A stretch of DNA of 64,000 bases from Galbibacter marinus (GCF_000300875.1 NZ_AMSG01000017.1:1-64000); one strand, 5' to 3'; numbered from the stretch's first letter, positions 1 through 8,863 are shown. Numbers and translations are program-made. Notes: generated by a model not told the origin, from the letters alone.

Positions 1-43
1 GGACTCTTCGTTCACGGCCGTCTACTCGATTAGTGGCTTTTAT

Positions 44-952
44 TCATTTTTTTAGTTTAATCAGCATATATTGGTAAATCTTATACTCTTTCCAAAGGAC
101 TTCACCAAAATTCAACCATCTATCAATAATTTGTTCATTGGAATTAAGCGCCTTTTGTGAAACATTATTTTCACTCAATTCATTCAAAAGAGACATTGAC
201 TCCTTTAGATTAATCATTTCCGTTGTAGGTTGACCATTTCTGAATTTTAAGAAGTCATAAATTGTTTGTCCGAGATTTTGTTCGTTATCAAGTCTAGTTG
301 GTTCGTGAAAGCAGATTTCTTTGCCAGATTCTAAATAGCTATATCTGTGTTTATGCGTTGTAACCTCTGTATGAGGTGGAATAACAATATGCTCTCGAAG
401 AATCGGAATATTTTGAAATCTGATACTCCCCGTTTGAGTTAAGATATTTTGTGTTTGTTCGAAAAAAGGGTCATGTCTATACCAATGCCAAGGTCTCCAA
501 GATAATAAGGAAGACATATGCACTGCTAACAAATATGCTGTTCTATTGAGGAATAATGGTGCTGTGTAAAAAGCCTTTCCTTTTCCTGCTTTATCCAATT
601 TATTTTTCAAATCAAAAAGTATATTGTGCTGGAAATCCTTGTGTTTAGGTTTCTTTGCTCTTAATTCAAAGTATAATGTTCTTGGAGAGCAGTTAGCCTT
701 TAAGGCTTTTCTATCTTTTATGAATTGTGCGGAGCTGTAATCAGGATATGCTAAAGACCTTTTGAATTGAATATATATTGGACTAATAGAATCAATTCCC
801 ACATCAGCTCCATAGATCCTTTCTTCACTCTTGGAAAGAGGAACCATCGCAAAAGGAGCTCTAGGAAAACGAGTAATAGTCAACATACTCTGAACCATAA
901 AACCTACAAGGTCTTCTGTGAAGTCTGGAATTATTTGGTTGGATTTACTCAT
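44..952 (-). CDS. hypothetical protein (302 aa)
   Basis: Long ORF, no family recognised. Confidence 0.7.
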   Translation of the reverse strand: MSKSNQIIPDFTEDLVGFMVQSMLTITRFPRAPFAMVPLSKSEERIYGADVGIDSISPIYIQFKRSLAYPDYSSAQFIKDRKALKANCSPRTLYFELRAKKPKHKDFQHNILFDLKNKLDKAGKGKAFYTAPLFLNRTAYLLAVHMSSLLSWRPWHWYRHDPFFEQTQNILTQTGSIRFQNIPILREHIVIPPHTEVTTHKHRYSYLESGKEICFHEPTRLDNEQNLGQTIYDFLKFRNGQPTTEMINLKESMSLLNELSENNVSQKALNSNEQIIDRWLNFGEVLWKEYKIYQYMLIKLKK

Positions 953-960
953 TTTGTTTT

Positions 961-1100
961 AATTGCCACTAACGTATTTGTATAAGAATAGTGCAGTTTT
1001 GAGTCAGAGGATTTTCCGTAGGAAAATCAGAGTGACCAAATACGCGCTAACTTTTGGTTTTGTACTAAACTACGCATTATTTTTTACGGTGTTGGCAATA
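961..1100. repeat. ~140-bp imperfect palindrome between two orphan genes (cassette-site-like)
   Basis: Outer arms ATTGCCActaACG (962-974) and CGgtgTTGGCAAT (1087-1099). Nested arms AATAGTGCAGTTTTGAG / ACTAAACTACGCATTAT. Central perfect hairpin GATTTTCC-gta-GGAAAATC. Confidence 0.6.
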
Positions 1101-1104
1101 GTTT

Positions 1105-1644
1105 TTAATTCAGATTATAAATTTCTTTAGCATATCTATTTAATGCTGATTTAATTTCGTCTTTAAATTTCGTGTTATTAGCAAGAAACAATATTGAATT
1201 TGATGAAACCATATTTAAAAACAGAAAATCATTTTTAATATTTACAATGTTATAATGTTCAGTAACATTATCTTTTGTGATTAAAATACTATTGTTGTCT
1301 ATAATTAATTCATATTCTGCGCGTTTAACAATTCCGTTTGTTGTAATTAGTAGTTCATTGTTGTTTCTAAAAGTGAAAAGGATGTTATCATTCGGCTCAT
1401 TAGTAATTATCCAGCTGCATCCTGTTAAGTAAGATTTACTAATTTTCTTTTCTATTGATTTTTTAGTTTTATTAAAAGTTGTGTTCACTAATGCTGAAGT
1501 ATTTTCAGTTGATTTATTGAAATTCCGTGTGAAATTGTTGATTTTTTCTTGAGATTTTTGCTTTCCAACTGCTATGTTCCAAATAGCAAAAATTATAGCT
1601 CCGAGTATGATTACGAGTATGATTAATATTATTATGTATTCCAT
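1105..1644 (-). CDS. hypothetical protein with N-terminal transmembrane helix (179 aa)
   Basis: ORF starting MEYIIILIILVIILGAIIFAIWNIAV. Confidence 0.65.
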   Translation of the reverse strand: MEYIIILIILVIILGAIIFAIWNIAVGKQKSQEKINNFTRNFNKSTENTSALVNTTFNKTKKSIEKKISKSYLTGCSWIITNEPNDNILFTFRNNNELLITTNGIVKRAEYELIIDNNSILITKDNVTEHYNIVNIKNDFLFLNMVSSNSILFLANNTKFKDEIKSALNRYAKEIYNLN

Positions 1645-1811
1645 TTTATTTAGATTCTGGTTAGTTTTCTCAAATTATCGCCAACGGCAGTCTGTCTCAA
1701 AACTACCGATTATATTTTAAAAATAGTTGGATTTGGTGTATAAAACAAATTAATTTGATATTGGTTTGTTCTATGGTTAAGGAAGCTTAGAAAGCTTGAT
1801 TTCAAGTTTAA

Positions 1812-2195
1812 CAAGGTAAAAAAGTAACTTTTAGAAAACAGAAACTAGAAAAAGGAACGCTAAAAGGTAATTACTTTACCAAGCGTAGAGATTGTAAGGG
1901 CTGCCCAATAAAACAGCAATGTATTGGCAAGAGTCATGAAAATCGGATCAATATTACCGCTTACCGGAAAGAATATGAACGTAATATAGCTCGGGTAAAC
2001 AGTCCACAGGGACGTTATATGAAAGCCAAGCGACAAAGCACCGTAGAGCCCGTTTTTGGAACACTTACCCAGTTTATGGGTCTTAGAAAAATCAATACCA
2101 TAGGCATCAAACAGGCGAATAAGTGTATGCAGCTCGCTGCCATAGCTTACAATTTGAAGAAGTATCTGAAATTCATTGAAAACCAAACTCTTTAA
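1812..2195 (+). pseudogene. IS1182-like (DDE) transposase, C-terminal remnant
   Basis: + strand frame reads ...LKGNYFTKRRDCKGCPIKQQCIGK...GRYMKAKRQSTVEPVFGTLTQFMGLRKINTIGIKQANKCMQLAAIAYNLKKYLKF...*, with the C..C.....C and VEPVFG motifs of the transposase C-terminus. In-frame TAA at 1809 and no N-terminal half. Confidence 0.8.
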
Positions 2196-3418
2196 TTCTT
2201 ACTGATGAAGATTATAATAATTATGAGGGTAGAAATGCTTATTTAGCTGCTAAATTGCTTACAATTTTCATCGAAAATCCAATTATTTTTATTGGATATA
2301 GTTTAGATGATAAGAATATTCAATCAATTCTTAAATCCATTATTAAGTGTTTAACTAAAGAGAAAATTGAAAAATTAAAAGATAGGTTAATATTTTGTCA
2401 ATGGACTCCAAATTCCATTGAAACAGAAATGTCTGATAGTACTTTACTAATATCGGATACAATAATACCTATCAAATTAATAACTACGAATGATTTTATT
2501 GATGTTTATACCGTTTTGGCTAATAATAAGAGAAAACTTCCCATTAAAATTTTAAGGCAGATGAAAGGTATGGTATATGATTTTGTGAAATCAAATAATT
2601 CAAAGTCTAAAATTTATGTAACAGACAATCTTGAAAATATTGAAAACATTCATAATGCAGAGTTTGTTTATGGTGTAGGACTAAAAGATAGGTTTGCAGA
2701 AGTCGGCATAAAAGGAATTGAACTTAAGGATGTTCTTTTAGATTCGATTAAATCTAGGGAATGGGATGCTATAAAAATATCAGAATTATGTTTACCTTTT
2801 TTAAATGGAAAATATATTCCTTATTTTAAGCATTTGAGAGCTGCTGGCTATTTAAATGATAATAATAATATTGATGAAGATAACGAAACAACTGAGTTTT
2901 CTCCAGAATTTATAAAAAAAGTGAATGATGTCAAAACAGAAAGTTTCTACCCATCTGCTAGCTATGTTAGAAAAAAAGAAGAAATTAATAAGAGTTATAA
3001 ATCTTTACATGACTTGATATCAACAAATAATCAAATACATATTTTAATGTACACTCCGTTTAGCAAAGCAAGTCGCCCGGGAGAATACGTGGCATTTTTC
3101 ACCATACAAATACCTACCATGGAAGGTCCTGGAATTGTATTTCTAGGTTGTGACGCCTATAGCGAGTTTGGTTTTCATACTGGTGTTGAAGAAGATGAAT
3201 CCCCTGCAAATATTTTAAAGCATATTTACTTGTTAACTGAGGATGAAAAATTTGTTATCCACAGAGATAAAGGATTTACTTTAGTTCTAGATCGCTATGA
3301 GGAATTATCAGAAAGAATAGAAGGCATCATTAAACCTGTTAATGGTCGATTATTGTTTAATAAAAAGTTTCACGACAAAATTACGAAGCCCATGCGAGAG
3401 GGATTTCTGAAACACTGA
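2196..3418 (+). pseudogene. SIR2-like domain protein, 5'-truncated at IS junction
   Basis: Frame is open upstream of the TTG at 2255: LILTDEDYNNYEGRNAYLAAKLLTIFIENPIIFIGYSLDDKNIQSIL, the C-terminal half of a SIR2-like fold. The N-terminal nucleotide-binding part is absent and the transposase stop lies directly upstream. Confidence 0.7.
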
Positions 3419-3463
3419 AACTATGAGATTCATCAGAAGGAAATAACACTTCAAACAATTAGG

Positions 3464-4909
3464 TTATATCCCTTTAAAAATAGACTGCACTTCCCGGTGG
3501 GTTTTCTGAAAATGCATGGCCAAGTCTGCATCAGAAACCTGATGTTCCTGTTTAGGCTTATCTTTTAAAATGGGCTGTAACTGAAAACATACCTTTTTAT
3601 CCTTTCCATCAGCAAAGGCGATAAATTCCCCTTGTTTTAGTTTAAAGAATATTTCGGCTCTACGTTTAGAAACCTCGCGTTCCCCTTTGGTAATACGGCT
3701 TTCAAAACTCATACCACTACTTTTGCTAATACTTCTAGTGGGCGTTTTAATCATTTCAAAAAAACGTTCATAATATTTAGCGGTATCTGGATCATTCACC
3801 TTTCCAAAAAACTGATACGACAAATTGCTTAAAATAGCCTTGCTCGCCTTATCCCCATATAGCAGATCGTTCTGCACTTTATCCTGCATCACATAGACGG
3901 TACAAATATCATAACTGCGGAGTGTTGCCGGAACACGGTGCATATTGGGCAATTTTAAAGTTGGAGCCTCTTCCATAAGTAAAAACGAGGAGGCTTTACC
4001 CCGTAGGCTCATTTGCTTGATGATAGTATGCATCACCATGGCAATGACAGGCGAATAGGTCGAATCATATTTAGGGTTGTTCACCAAGGCAATTACCGCA
4101 GGGTTTTCGGGGTTATTGATATCCAAAGACACTTCATCTTTAGACAATACGTAAAACAATTTTTTGGAACTGATTTTTTTAAAAGCATTCGCCAAGGTAC
4201 TTTTGACTCCAGCAGTTTGTTTTTCAGATTCAATCCCGTTAATAAAAGCACTCGCCATACTTCGGGAGGTCAGATCGGACTTTAAAAATGCCACTAATTT
4301 TTTGGTATTCAAGGTCTGAAACAAGGCAATAATATGGGGCAGGGTACAGAAATCAGGGTAGGCCGTTTTCATTTTCCATATCATACCACTGAGTAGGCCT
4401 TCCACAGCATCAGAGAAAAATTTATTACTACCGCTATTTTCCGATAGGTTCTGTTCCAATAAGTTTTCCATGAGGACTCGCGACAACTCATTAACACTTT
4501 CCTCGTTGGGCAAATACTGTGGCGCGATAGGATTTAGCCGAAAATGAATCTCATCAAAGGCGATGGTATAAAAAGGCATTTCAACAGCTTTGAACAATGG
4601 AAAGGCCATTTCAGTGAGTTCGAAATCCTTATAATCATGGATGACCCCACAAAAACCATTTTGACTAAAATGTTGCAAAAAATTATAGACCACGCTTTCA
4701 GTTTTACCACTACCTGCCGAACCAATGATAGATGCGCCCCTTCTTATATTATCAATTTTAAAGTTGCCGTTTTTTAGTTTGAAGCGCACCTTGTATTTCT
4801 TATGAATTTGTTCCTTTTTTTCACCATAAAAAAGTCCATACAAAACAGCCCCCACAAATAATATTGGAGAAACAATATACAGGATGATATGTTCAAGCTG
4901 CCAATTCAT
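3464..4909 (-). CDS. TraG/VirD4-like type IV coupling protein (mobilization ATPase)
   Basis: Walker A GSAGSGKTES, Walker B-like SFLLMEEAPTLKLPNM, N-terminal TM segment. 4-bp overlap with relaxase gene. Confidence 0.85.
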   Translation of the reverse strand: MNWQLEHIILYIVSPILFVGAVLYGLFYGEKKEQIHKKYKVRFKLKNGNFKIDNIRRGASIIGSAGSGKTESVVYNFLQHFSQNGFCGVIHDYKDFELTEMAFPLFKAVEMPFYTIAFDEIHFRLNPIAPQYLPNEESVNELSRVLMENLLEQNLSENSGSNKFFSDAVEGLLSGMIWKMKTAYPDFCTLPHIIALFQTLNTKKLVAFLKSDLTSRSMASAFINGIESEKQTAGVKSTLANAFKKISSKKLFYVLSKDEVSLDINNPENPAVIALVNNPKYDSTYSPVIAMVMHTIIKQMSLRGKASSFLLMEEAPTLKLPNMHRVPATLRSYDICTVYVMQDKVQNDLLYGDKASKAILSNLSYQFFGKVNDPDTAKYYERFFEMIKTPTRSISKSSGMSFESRITKGEREVSKRRAEIFFKLKQGEFIAFADGKDKKVCFQLQPILKDKPKQEHQVSDADLAMHFQKTHREVQSIFKGI

Positions 4910-5940
4910 ATGCCAATAGATCCAGATTCAATAGCCTTACCAATGCCTTTTTTCAGGGTGTTAATGGCTTTCATAGTGAGTTGGAGTTTATTGGTAGGGA
5001 TACTGAGTAATGATGTATTCACGCCTGTTTTTTGCAGCAGTTTAAAAGCCATTGCCCTTTCGTTTGTAGGTAGTTTGGTAATCATGGAAAAATACTGCTT
5101 GGGGTCTTTTAAAAAGGTTTTACGGGCGGTGTAAGATTCCACATAATTGCGTTTGTAATTGAATAGGGTATCAAAGGTTTTTTCGGCATTCTTATAAAAA
5201 GCATCCCGATCGAATCCGCGCTTTACAGTTTTGCCATTCATTTCTACTTCAGAAGCTTTGTATTTGCTTCCCGGAGACAAGCTATAACGATTTGATGCAT
5301 CTTTGCGACTGACAATAATATGAATATGGCTTTGAGGTCCGGGCTTAGGCATATCTCTAACAATACGTTTACCATGCAATTGATATGGTGCTTCACGTTC
5401 CAGACGCTCAATGGCTTTTTGCAGCTTTTTGATATCGCCTGCCGTTTCTCCACGCTGAATGCTTCGCATCTGTAGTTTTAACTCTAAGATTTTAGTGGCA
5501 TAAGATTGGTTTTCTTGAATTTCTTTATCCGAACCTTTAAAGGTGCGTTGGCGTTCCACTTTGGCGAAATATTTAATATCATCGATATTGACTGGTTTCC
5601 CATCGATGTCCCGGTTAAAAGCTTTAGCGTACTCTTTCATGGCTTCCCTTGTGTATTGTTTTAAAGCTTCAGGAGAATCCTGAATAGCTTTCAGCTCACG
5701 CTGACTTGGATTCAGGGTAATGGAATAAAATTTGGGCTCTGTTTTTTTTAGTTTAGCCGTATTGTTATCAATTTCTTTGATGACCTGTTCAGCGGAGATT
5801 TCATTATGATGTTGATCAAAAAAATGCTCTAGTTCAGGCATGGGTTTCCCTTCATTCTCCTTTTCGAGATAGTCTATAAAAGCGGCAGCACTTTGACCAA
5901 AGTTTCCACTAAGACTTTGTGCGGTGATGGTGATGTACAT
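4906..5940 (-). CDS. Bacteroidota MobB-like relaxase (DUF5712-like)
   Basis: N-terminal MYITITAQSLSGNFGQSAAAFIDYLEKEN; HxH motif SHIHIIVSRKD; located between BfmA-like and coupling protein genes. Confidence 0.8.
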   Translation of the reverse strand: MYITITAQSLSGNFGQSAAAFIDYLEKENEGKPMPELEHFFDQHHNEISAEQVIKEIDNNTAKLKKTEPKFYSITLNPSQRELKAIQDSPEALKQYTREAMKEYAKAFNRDIDGKPVNIDDIKYFAKVERQRTFKGSDKEIQENQSYATKILELKLQMRSIQRGETAGDIKKLQKAIERLEREAPYQLHGKRIVRDMPKPGPQSHIHIIVSRKDASNRYSLSPGSKYKASEVEMNGKTVKRGFDRDAFYKNAEKTFDTLFNYKRNYVESYTARKTFLKDPKQYFSMITKLPTNERAMAFKLLQKTGVNTSLLSIPTNKLQLTMKAINTLKKGIGKAIESGSIGI

Positions 5941-6487
5941 GATTCAATGATTTTTTTATGTTTTCCAATTCATCTTTATCCATATTTAGTTTATGATACC
6001 CTTTCCCAAAAGTTCCTTTCACATGATGCAATCGACTTAGTAGGATATCTATATTATTTTTATACCTGCTCAATTGCTGTTGCATCTCTTCAAATCGGTT
6101 TCGGTAATGTTCCAATTCGGTATCCCTGGTAATGGTTTCAGGAGTACCAAAATCAAAAGCATCTTCAGTCATTTCTATTTCCTCTTGTTCTTCTGATTGT
6201 GTTATTTCCTGAAAGAGCGTATCCAGCATCGCTTTGGTGGGGAGGGTCTGTTGTTTTTCTATGTTCCGAATGATAGCAATCAGGGCATTAATTCGTTTTT
6301 TAGTGTCATCCGCTTTTATTCCAAGATTATCATTAGGGTCAAGATTGTTCCATTTGAAGAAGTTCAACATAGCTTCTAGTGTTTCAGAATGTGATTTGGA
6401 AATATCTTTGGAGAAGACACGAAACCGTTCGGCAATATCTTTTTTGACATTGATCCCTGAGAAGCCGTATGTTGAAAATTTCTTCAT
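5909..6487 (-). CDS. BfmA/BtgA family mobilization protein
   Basis: MKKFSTYGFSGINVKKDIAERFRVFSKDISKSHSETLEAMLNFF, an RHH-like N-terminus typical of BfmA/BtgA; start of the mob operon. Confidence 0.8.
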   Translation of the reverse strand: MKKFSTYGFSGINVKKDIAERFRVFSKDISKSHSETLEAMLNFFKWNNLDPNDNLGIKADDTKKRINALIAIIRNIEKQQTLPTKAMLDTLFQEITQSEEQEEIEMTEDAFDFGTPETITRDTELEHYRNRFEEMQQQLSRYKNNIDILLSRLHHVKGTFGKGYHKLNMDKDELENIKKSLNHVHHHHRTKS

Positions 6488-6701
6488 TTTGCTGCAAAAA
6501 ATTGCCTGTTTATCATGGGTTTCAGAAGTTTTGCTGCAAACTCCTGAAAATCAGTATAATCATCATGGTTGTAATTGATTGAAAATCAATTAATTGAAAA
6601 CAACAAGCAAATCGAAACACCGCATCGCGTGTTACCCTCTTGCTCTTCCGCTCCCGTCCCTAAAAGGGACGAAACCAACAGACATCCACTACCAGTGGAT
6701 G
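6487..6701. other. Candidate oriT / mobilization regulatory region
   Basis: Direct repeat TTTTGCTGCAAA (6487-6498, 6529-6540). Three perfect hairpins with 3-nt loops: TAATTGATT-gaa-AATCAATTA (6572-6592), CGTCCCT-aaa-AGGGACG (6655-6671), CATCCACT-acc-AGTGGATG (6683-6701). Immediately upstream of bfmA. Confidence 0.55.
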
Positions 6702-6957
6702 CAATATTTTAAATCTGATTTTAAGGTCATCTTAGGAAGGTCAAATCAATTTTTGTAATGACCAAAGTATTACGCTATTAATTTGATTAAAGATACAAAA
6801 AACTTTGAAGGTAGAATGGAATTGTGGAATTGCAAATAAAATCCACATTAAAAGTTAAGCCATAAATAAATATTTCAAACGTCAAAAATAATCCTTGATT
6901 TTTTTTAGAAAGAACTATACGTCAAGATATCAACCCTAGGATTGCTGCATCATTTTA

Positions 6958-7788
6958 TTAATTAATATCATTATTAGAAGGTTTATTATAATTATTCATG
7001 TCCTCTAATTTTTTCGAAATCGAACAGATTATTTTTCTTAAAAAATCTGAGGGTTTAAATTCTAAATCTTTCAACAAAGACAACACTTTATCAAATGCAA
7101 TAAAAGTGATAAAAGATTGTAAAATTATATTATCATAAGCTGCTATCCCAATTAAAAAGCTTTCCTGATATTCTAATACATTAATTACTATCACAGCAAG
7201 GAAATAAAGGAAGTATATTAAAAATCTAACATTCCTTTCGGATATAAAATAATCTGTGAGTTCGCGTATTTCATAAGGTCCATACCTTGAATCATTTACT
7301 ATAGTAGTAAAAAAATAAAATAAATTTCTAATCTGATAGTTAAAGAATACAGCAAAAAACACTGGTATGGTAACTACGCCATAGAGAATGGTTAAATCCG
7401 TCGCGAATTCTAAATAACCATTATTATTTAAATAATTGAGTAGGAATAATGGGGTCACGGCTGTAATTATGAAGTATAAACATATAAATAGGAAAACCAT
7501 AAGAAAGGGAAAAATAACAACCGCAAAAGCAGAAATAACCCCGAGTGGAAATAACACTACATTTGTGATCTTTTGAATCATTTTCTTTTTGAATTGTATT
7601 TGAATAATAATAGCAATTATACAAACTATAATATATCCAAAAATATATCCTCCATATGAATGGAAAAATTCTTTCTCGAAACTAACCAACAAAATTAGCT
7701 TATAACCTATAAAAAAAATTCCAACTAGTATTAATGTAGATCTAATCTCTTTAAAATAATTCATTATAAAGCGTATAATATAATTCAA
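6958..7788 (-). CDS. hypothetical multi-pass membrane protein
   Basis: 276-aa ORF, strongly hydrophobic with several predicted TM helices by eye. Confidence 0.65.
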   Translation of the reverse strand: MNYIIRFIMNYFKEIRSTLILVGIFFIGYKLILLVSFEKEFFHSYGGYIFGYIIVCIIAIIIQIQFKKKMIQKITNVVLFPLGVISAFAVVIFPFLMVFLFICLYFIITAVTPLFLLNYLNNNGYLEFATDLTILYGVVTIPVFFAVFFNYQIRNLFYFFTTIVNDSRYGPYEIRELTDYFISERNVRFLIYFLYFLAVIVINVLEYQESFLIGIAAYDNIILQSFITFIAFDKVLSLLKDLEFKPSDFLRKIICSISKKLEDMNNYNKPSNNDIN

Positions 7789-8044
7789 TGAATATAGAAA
7801 AATTATTACAAATATTTGGGTAATTATTTATGAATCGATTCTCTTAGAAAAATTGGTTAATAACAAGTTACTTTATACATTCTCGGATCTAAGAAATTAA
7901 ATCCCTGAATCTAGTTAAACTCAAAACTAAAACTTTATTTTTGCAACAACGAAAGTACTAAAAACTAATTGGGGTGCTTTAATAGGGGCGTAATTGTTGG
8001 ATATTATGTGTAATCCACTAAAGTACAGCGATTTACAAAAGTAT

Positions 8045-8064
8045 TTCGAATCCAGTCATCCCGA
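8045..8064 (+). other. tRNA-Pro 3'-end fragment, putative attachment site (attR)
   Basis: TTCGAAT-CCAGT-CATCCCG-A parses as T-loop, 3' T-stem, 3' acceptor strand and A73. The implied 5' acceptor CGGGATG (C1-G72) is characteristic of bacterial tRNA-Pro. The 5' T-stem strand and the rest of the tRNA are absent upstream. Confidence 0.7.
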
Positions 8065-8071
8065 CAAAATG

Positions 8072-8087
8072 GGTGTCAAGCGACACC
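8072..8087. terminator. Hairpin downstream of tRNA-Pro fragment, possibly the original tRNA terminator
   Basis: GGTGTC-aagc-GACACC just after the tRNA 3' end. Confidence 0.4.
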
Positions 8088-8377
8088 AATAAAATGCTAA
8101 CTATATGATTATCAGTAGCTTTAATTTTTATTGATTTCATATGGTTAGCTTTAAAATCAAAACAAAAGTTACCTATTCGGTTACCCAGGGCAAACGCATC
8201 ATAAATTTAAAACTTTTAGCAGGTAAGCATTACTCAAGGCTGCTTTGAACCTTTTCCCTTTAACCCCAACCTTTGCTGTCTTTTCATTTTTTAATAGGTT
8301 CAATGCTATTTTATTTAAGATTGAAAAGTTTTGAGCGGAGTTCCCAGTTCTTTTTCTAGAAGCATCCTCGGAAAATG

Positions 8378-8563
8378 CTACATCCAGGGTCCGGTCCCAG
8401 AAGCGTCCCAGTGGGTCAGGGTATCCAAGTGTTCTTCGGTGATGGCAAATCCATCCCGGTTTCTCAGTACATTTTCCAGAAGAATCCGAATGGAAAAAGG
8501 CAGCCTTGCGACATCGATTCCTCTTTCCTCTAATTTTCTTAGAGAGGCGATTTTATAGCTCAT
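8378..8563 (-). pseudogene. Aconitate hydratase (AcnA type), N-terminal fragment
   Basis: MSYKIASLRKLEERGIDVARLPFSIRILLENVLRNRDGFAITEEHLDTLTHWD matches the aconitase N-terminus, then ends at a stop after ~61 aa. Confidence 0.75.
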
Positions 8564-8831
8564 ATTTTTTCTTTTGAGGCTTTAAAGTACGAAATAAAAA
8601 TGAAATTAGGAGGCGAGAGTCGTGTTGACATTCCCCCAGAAACCTCTCAGGTCCGATCCTCCTTCTTTCATACCCTTAAATATTCGATAAAGGGAATTCT
8701 CATTAATTTATTAATTCCGCGCGACATTTTTATTTCCAAATCAAAGTTTTAAAATACTTGAGGACCTTCCTAAGCTGCAAGGATATTAAAGAAAAAATAT
8801 AGAAGATAAACAAGTCCTTTATAACTTTTCC

Positions 8832-8839
8832 TATATTTG
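8832..8839 (+). promoter_or_regulatory. Bacteroidota -7 element TATATTTG upstream of Rrf2 gene
   Basis: Matches TAnnTTTG about 25 bp before the ATG at 8864. Confidence 0.45.
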
Positions 8840-8863
8840 TTATAAATTCAATTATTAGAAAGT

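Larger units (their letters stand above)
1..8064. mobile_element. Right-hand part of an integrated mobilizable element (left end outside window)
   Basis: Mobilization operon at 3464-6487, oriT-like hairpins, IS remnant and orphan genes. Right boundary is a tRNA-Pro 3'-end fragment at 8045-8064. Integrase and intact tRNA not seen in window. Confidence 0.55.

Noticed and set aside
1860-2186. Minus-strand 108-aa ORF
   Set aside because: Antisense to the transposase remnant, whose + strand frame carries the recognisable motifs.
4013-4777. ORFs 4013-4285 (+), 4534-4725 (-), 4544-4777 (+)
   Set aside because: Nested or antisense within the coupling protein gene.
8141-8248. 35-codon ORF MVSFKIKTKVTYSVTQGKRIINLKLLAGKHYSRLL just right of the att site; considered as an integrase start
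   Set aside because: Too short, no recognisable recombinase motif.
8331-8558. 75-aa + strand ORF
   Set aside because: Antisense to the aconitase fragment.
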